64,000 nt of DNA, taken from assembly GCA_017871115.1 (NCBI GenBank), contig JAFCIZ010000008.1, positions 1,178,001 through 1,242,000 on the forward strand, given 5' to 3'. The first letter of the stretch is position 1. Each line of letters starts with the position of its first letter. Position numbers and translations under genes: made by a program. The notes beneath the pieces were generated by a model. The model was not told where the DNA came from. It was given only the letters and a program-made list of their open reading frames with translations, and did not search any database. Source of the stretch: Cunninghamella blakesleeana. Lineage: Eukaryota; Mucoromycota; Mucoromycetes; Mucorales; Cunninghamellaceae. This document shows positions 62,981-64,000 of this stretch, one piece after another.

Positions 62981-64000
62981 TAAATATATTTATAGAAGTT
63001 AGATTTTCATCTTATTTATTATTGAATATTATTAATTTTTAAATGAATATTTCCTTGCAACAGATATTTGCACTGGCTTCAGTCATTTAATACCAGAAAA
63101 GATAAAGTTATTATGAAAATAATTAAATCAAAATTTATCACCTTTTATGGGTCAAAAATCTAGGAACAAATTGTATATCAGAATTAAAAATGTGTATAAG
63201 ATTGAGAATAGTCCAAACTAGGAAGAATAAAAATAGATATAATATACTAAAATAAAGTAAAATAAAATAAAATAAAATAAAAAGTTCAAGTAGGTATATA
63301 AATTCAAATTATTAGAGTATATAATAATAAAATATGAAATAAAATAAAATAAATTATAAAATTGATCATTAAAGTGGACAAATTTAATGATTTATTACAA
63401 AAGAAAAAAAAATAGCCATTTACATACGAACATATCTCTTCTAAATTCGATTTATCCTGAATATATTCATTAGTCGTTATTCTTTAAATATATCAGTGAA
63501 AACAAATGATCAAGTATTTTTAGCCTTCAGTATATACTTATTTTTTTCATATCAACTTTTATATTTAACTTTTACATTCTATATATTATAAGCACATGGT
63601 AAAAAAAATTCATTCTAAAAAGCATACAATATATAGATAAAGGGAGCATAGGATTAAACTACATTTTATGAATATTTTTTTTATTTTTCCCACAGTTAAA
63701 TAATTAGTAATCTGGAAACAATAAAATAAATAAAATAACAATAAAAAGTATAATTTAATTATTAAAAAATTAACAAAGACAAGCGTTATTGAACAAAATA
63801 AAAAAAGACAAAAGAAAAGTAATGAGTGGTTATCTTTGAAAAATATCTAAGTGATAAAACAAAAATAAATGTGTAATTAATACAAAAAATCCGCATCAAA
63901 AAAGAAAAAGAATTTTAGTGCTTTGTAAAAAACCATTAAGAAAAGCAATATAGTACCACGCATTAAGCGAGCAATTGTATCTAAAGGGACAACAGAGTTT
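62981..64000. other. Intergenic to window end
   Basis: About 1 kb of AT-rich sequence with AAAAT-type repeats (63247-63285). The last ~60 bp are less AT-rich and remain open on the minus strand, so another gene could enter from beyond the window edge; the evidence is too short to call it. Confidence 0.4.

Noticed and set aside
1..64000. tRNA, snRNA, rRNA, transposons, CRISPR or viral insertions
   Set aside because: No cloverleaf with A and B boxes, conserved snRNA core, transposase, reverse transcriptase or regular spaced repeats could be recognised by eye; a covariance-model scan would be decisive.

Overview
This is an extremely AT-rich nuclear contig from a fungus. The genes have many short GT-AG introns, mostly about 50-120 nt, bounded by GTAAGT-like donors and pyrimidine-rich TAG acceptors. 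The gene set combines a velvet factor, a Crz1-type zinc finger factor, a Cdc15/SepH-like kinase, TOR, a true Ral GTPase and a complex I subunit. That mix, together with the base composition and the long Asn, Gln and Ser runs in regulatory proteins, points to an early-diverging fungus, most likely Mucoromycota. This placement is inferred from gene content; no marker gene search was possible.

Layout. 1-6.6 kb: 3' end of a PPR protein (+), a bHLH/Mlx-like factor (+) and a Ral GTPase (-). 7.4-18.8 kb: a calponin-homology + kinase + C1 protein (-), the rRNA processing factor Imp4 (+), an unrecognised Asn-rich 556-aa protein (-) and complex I subunit NDUFB4-like (+). 19-30.4 kb: the ribosome biogenesis co-chaperone Jjj1 (+), ribosomal protein uL13 (+), a coiled-coil protein (-) and a velvet factor (-). 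32-38 kb: a phytochelatin synthase homologue whose catalytic Cys position is Ala (+), ribosomal protein uL22 (+), a SelW-like Rdx protein (+) and a Thr/Pro/Glu-rich 331-aa protein (+). 38.8-49.1 kb: arginyl-tRNA synthetase (-) divergent from ribosomal protein eS4 (+), an Hst3/Hst4-type sirtuin (-) and a CUE-DUF1771-Smr protein (+). 49.7-63 kb: a Crz1-like factor (-), the full TOR kinase (15 exons, +) and a class I methyltransferase (+). The remainder is AT-rich intergenic sequence with microsatellites.

Functional themes. Many genes serve growth and translation: uL13, uL22, eS4, ArgRS, Imp4, Jjj1, a Cue2-like Smr protein and TOR. A second group is signalling and transcription: Ral, the septation-type kinase, Crz1-like, velvet and bHLH. 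Neighbours are independent eukaryotic genes and no secondary-metabolite-type cluster is visible. I rebuilt exon structures by hand from reading frame, splice consensus and family conservation; every multi-exon model closes in frame.

Most unusual points: the Cys-to-Ala change in the phytochelatin synthase homologue, the CH-kinase-C1 architecture (which needs a GC-AG intron), two genes whose first coding exon is only the ATG, a TOR intron flanked by a perfect 10-bp direct repeat, and a perfect PxIxIT calcineurin-docking motif in the Crz1-like protein.
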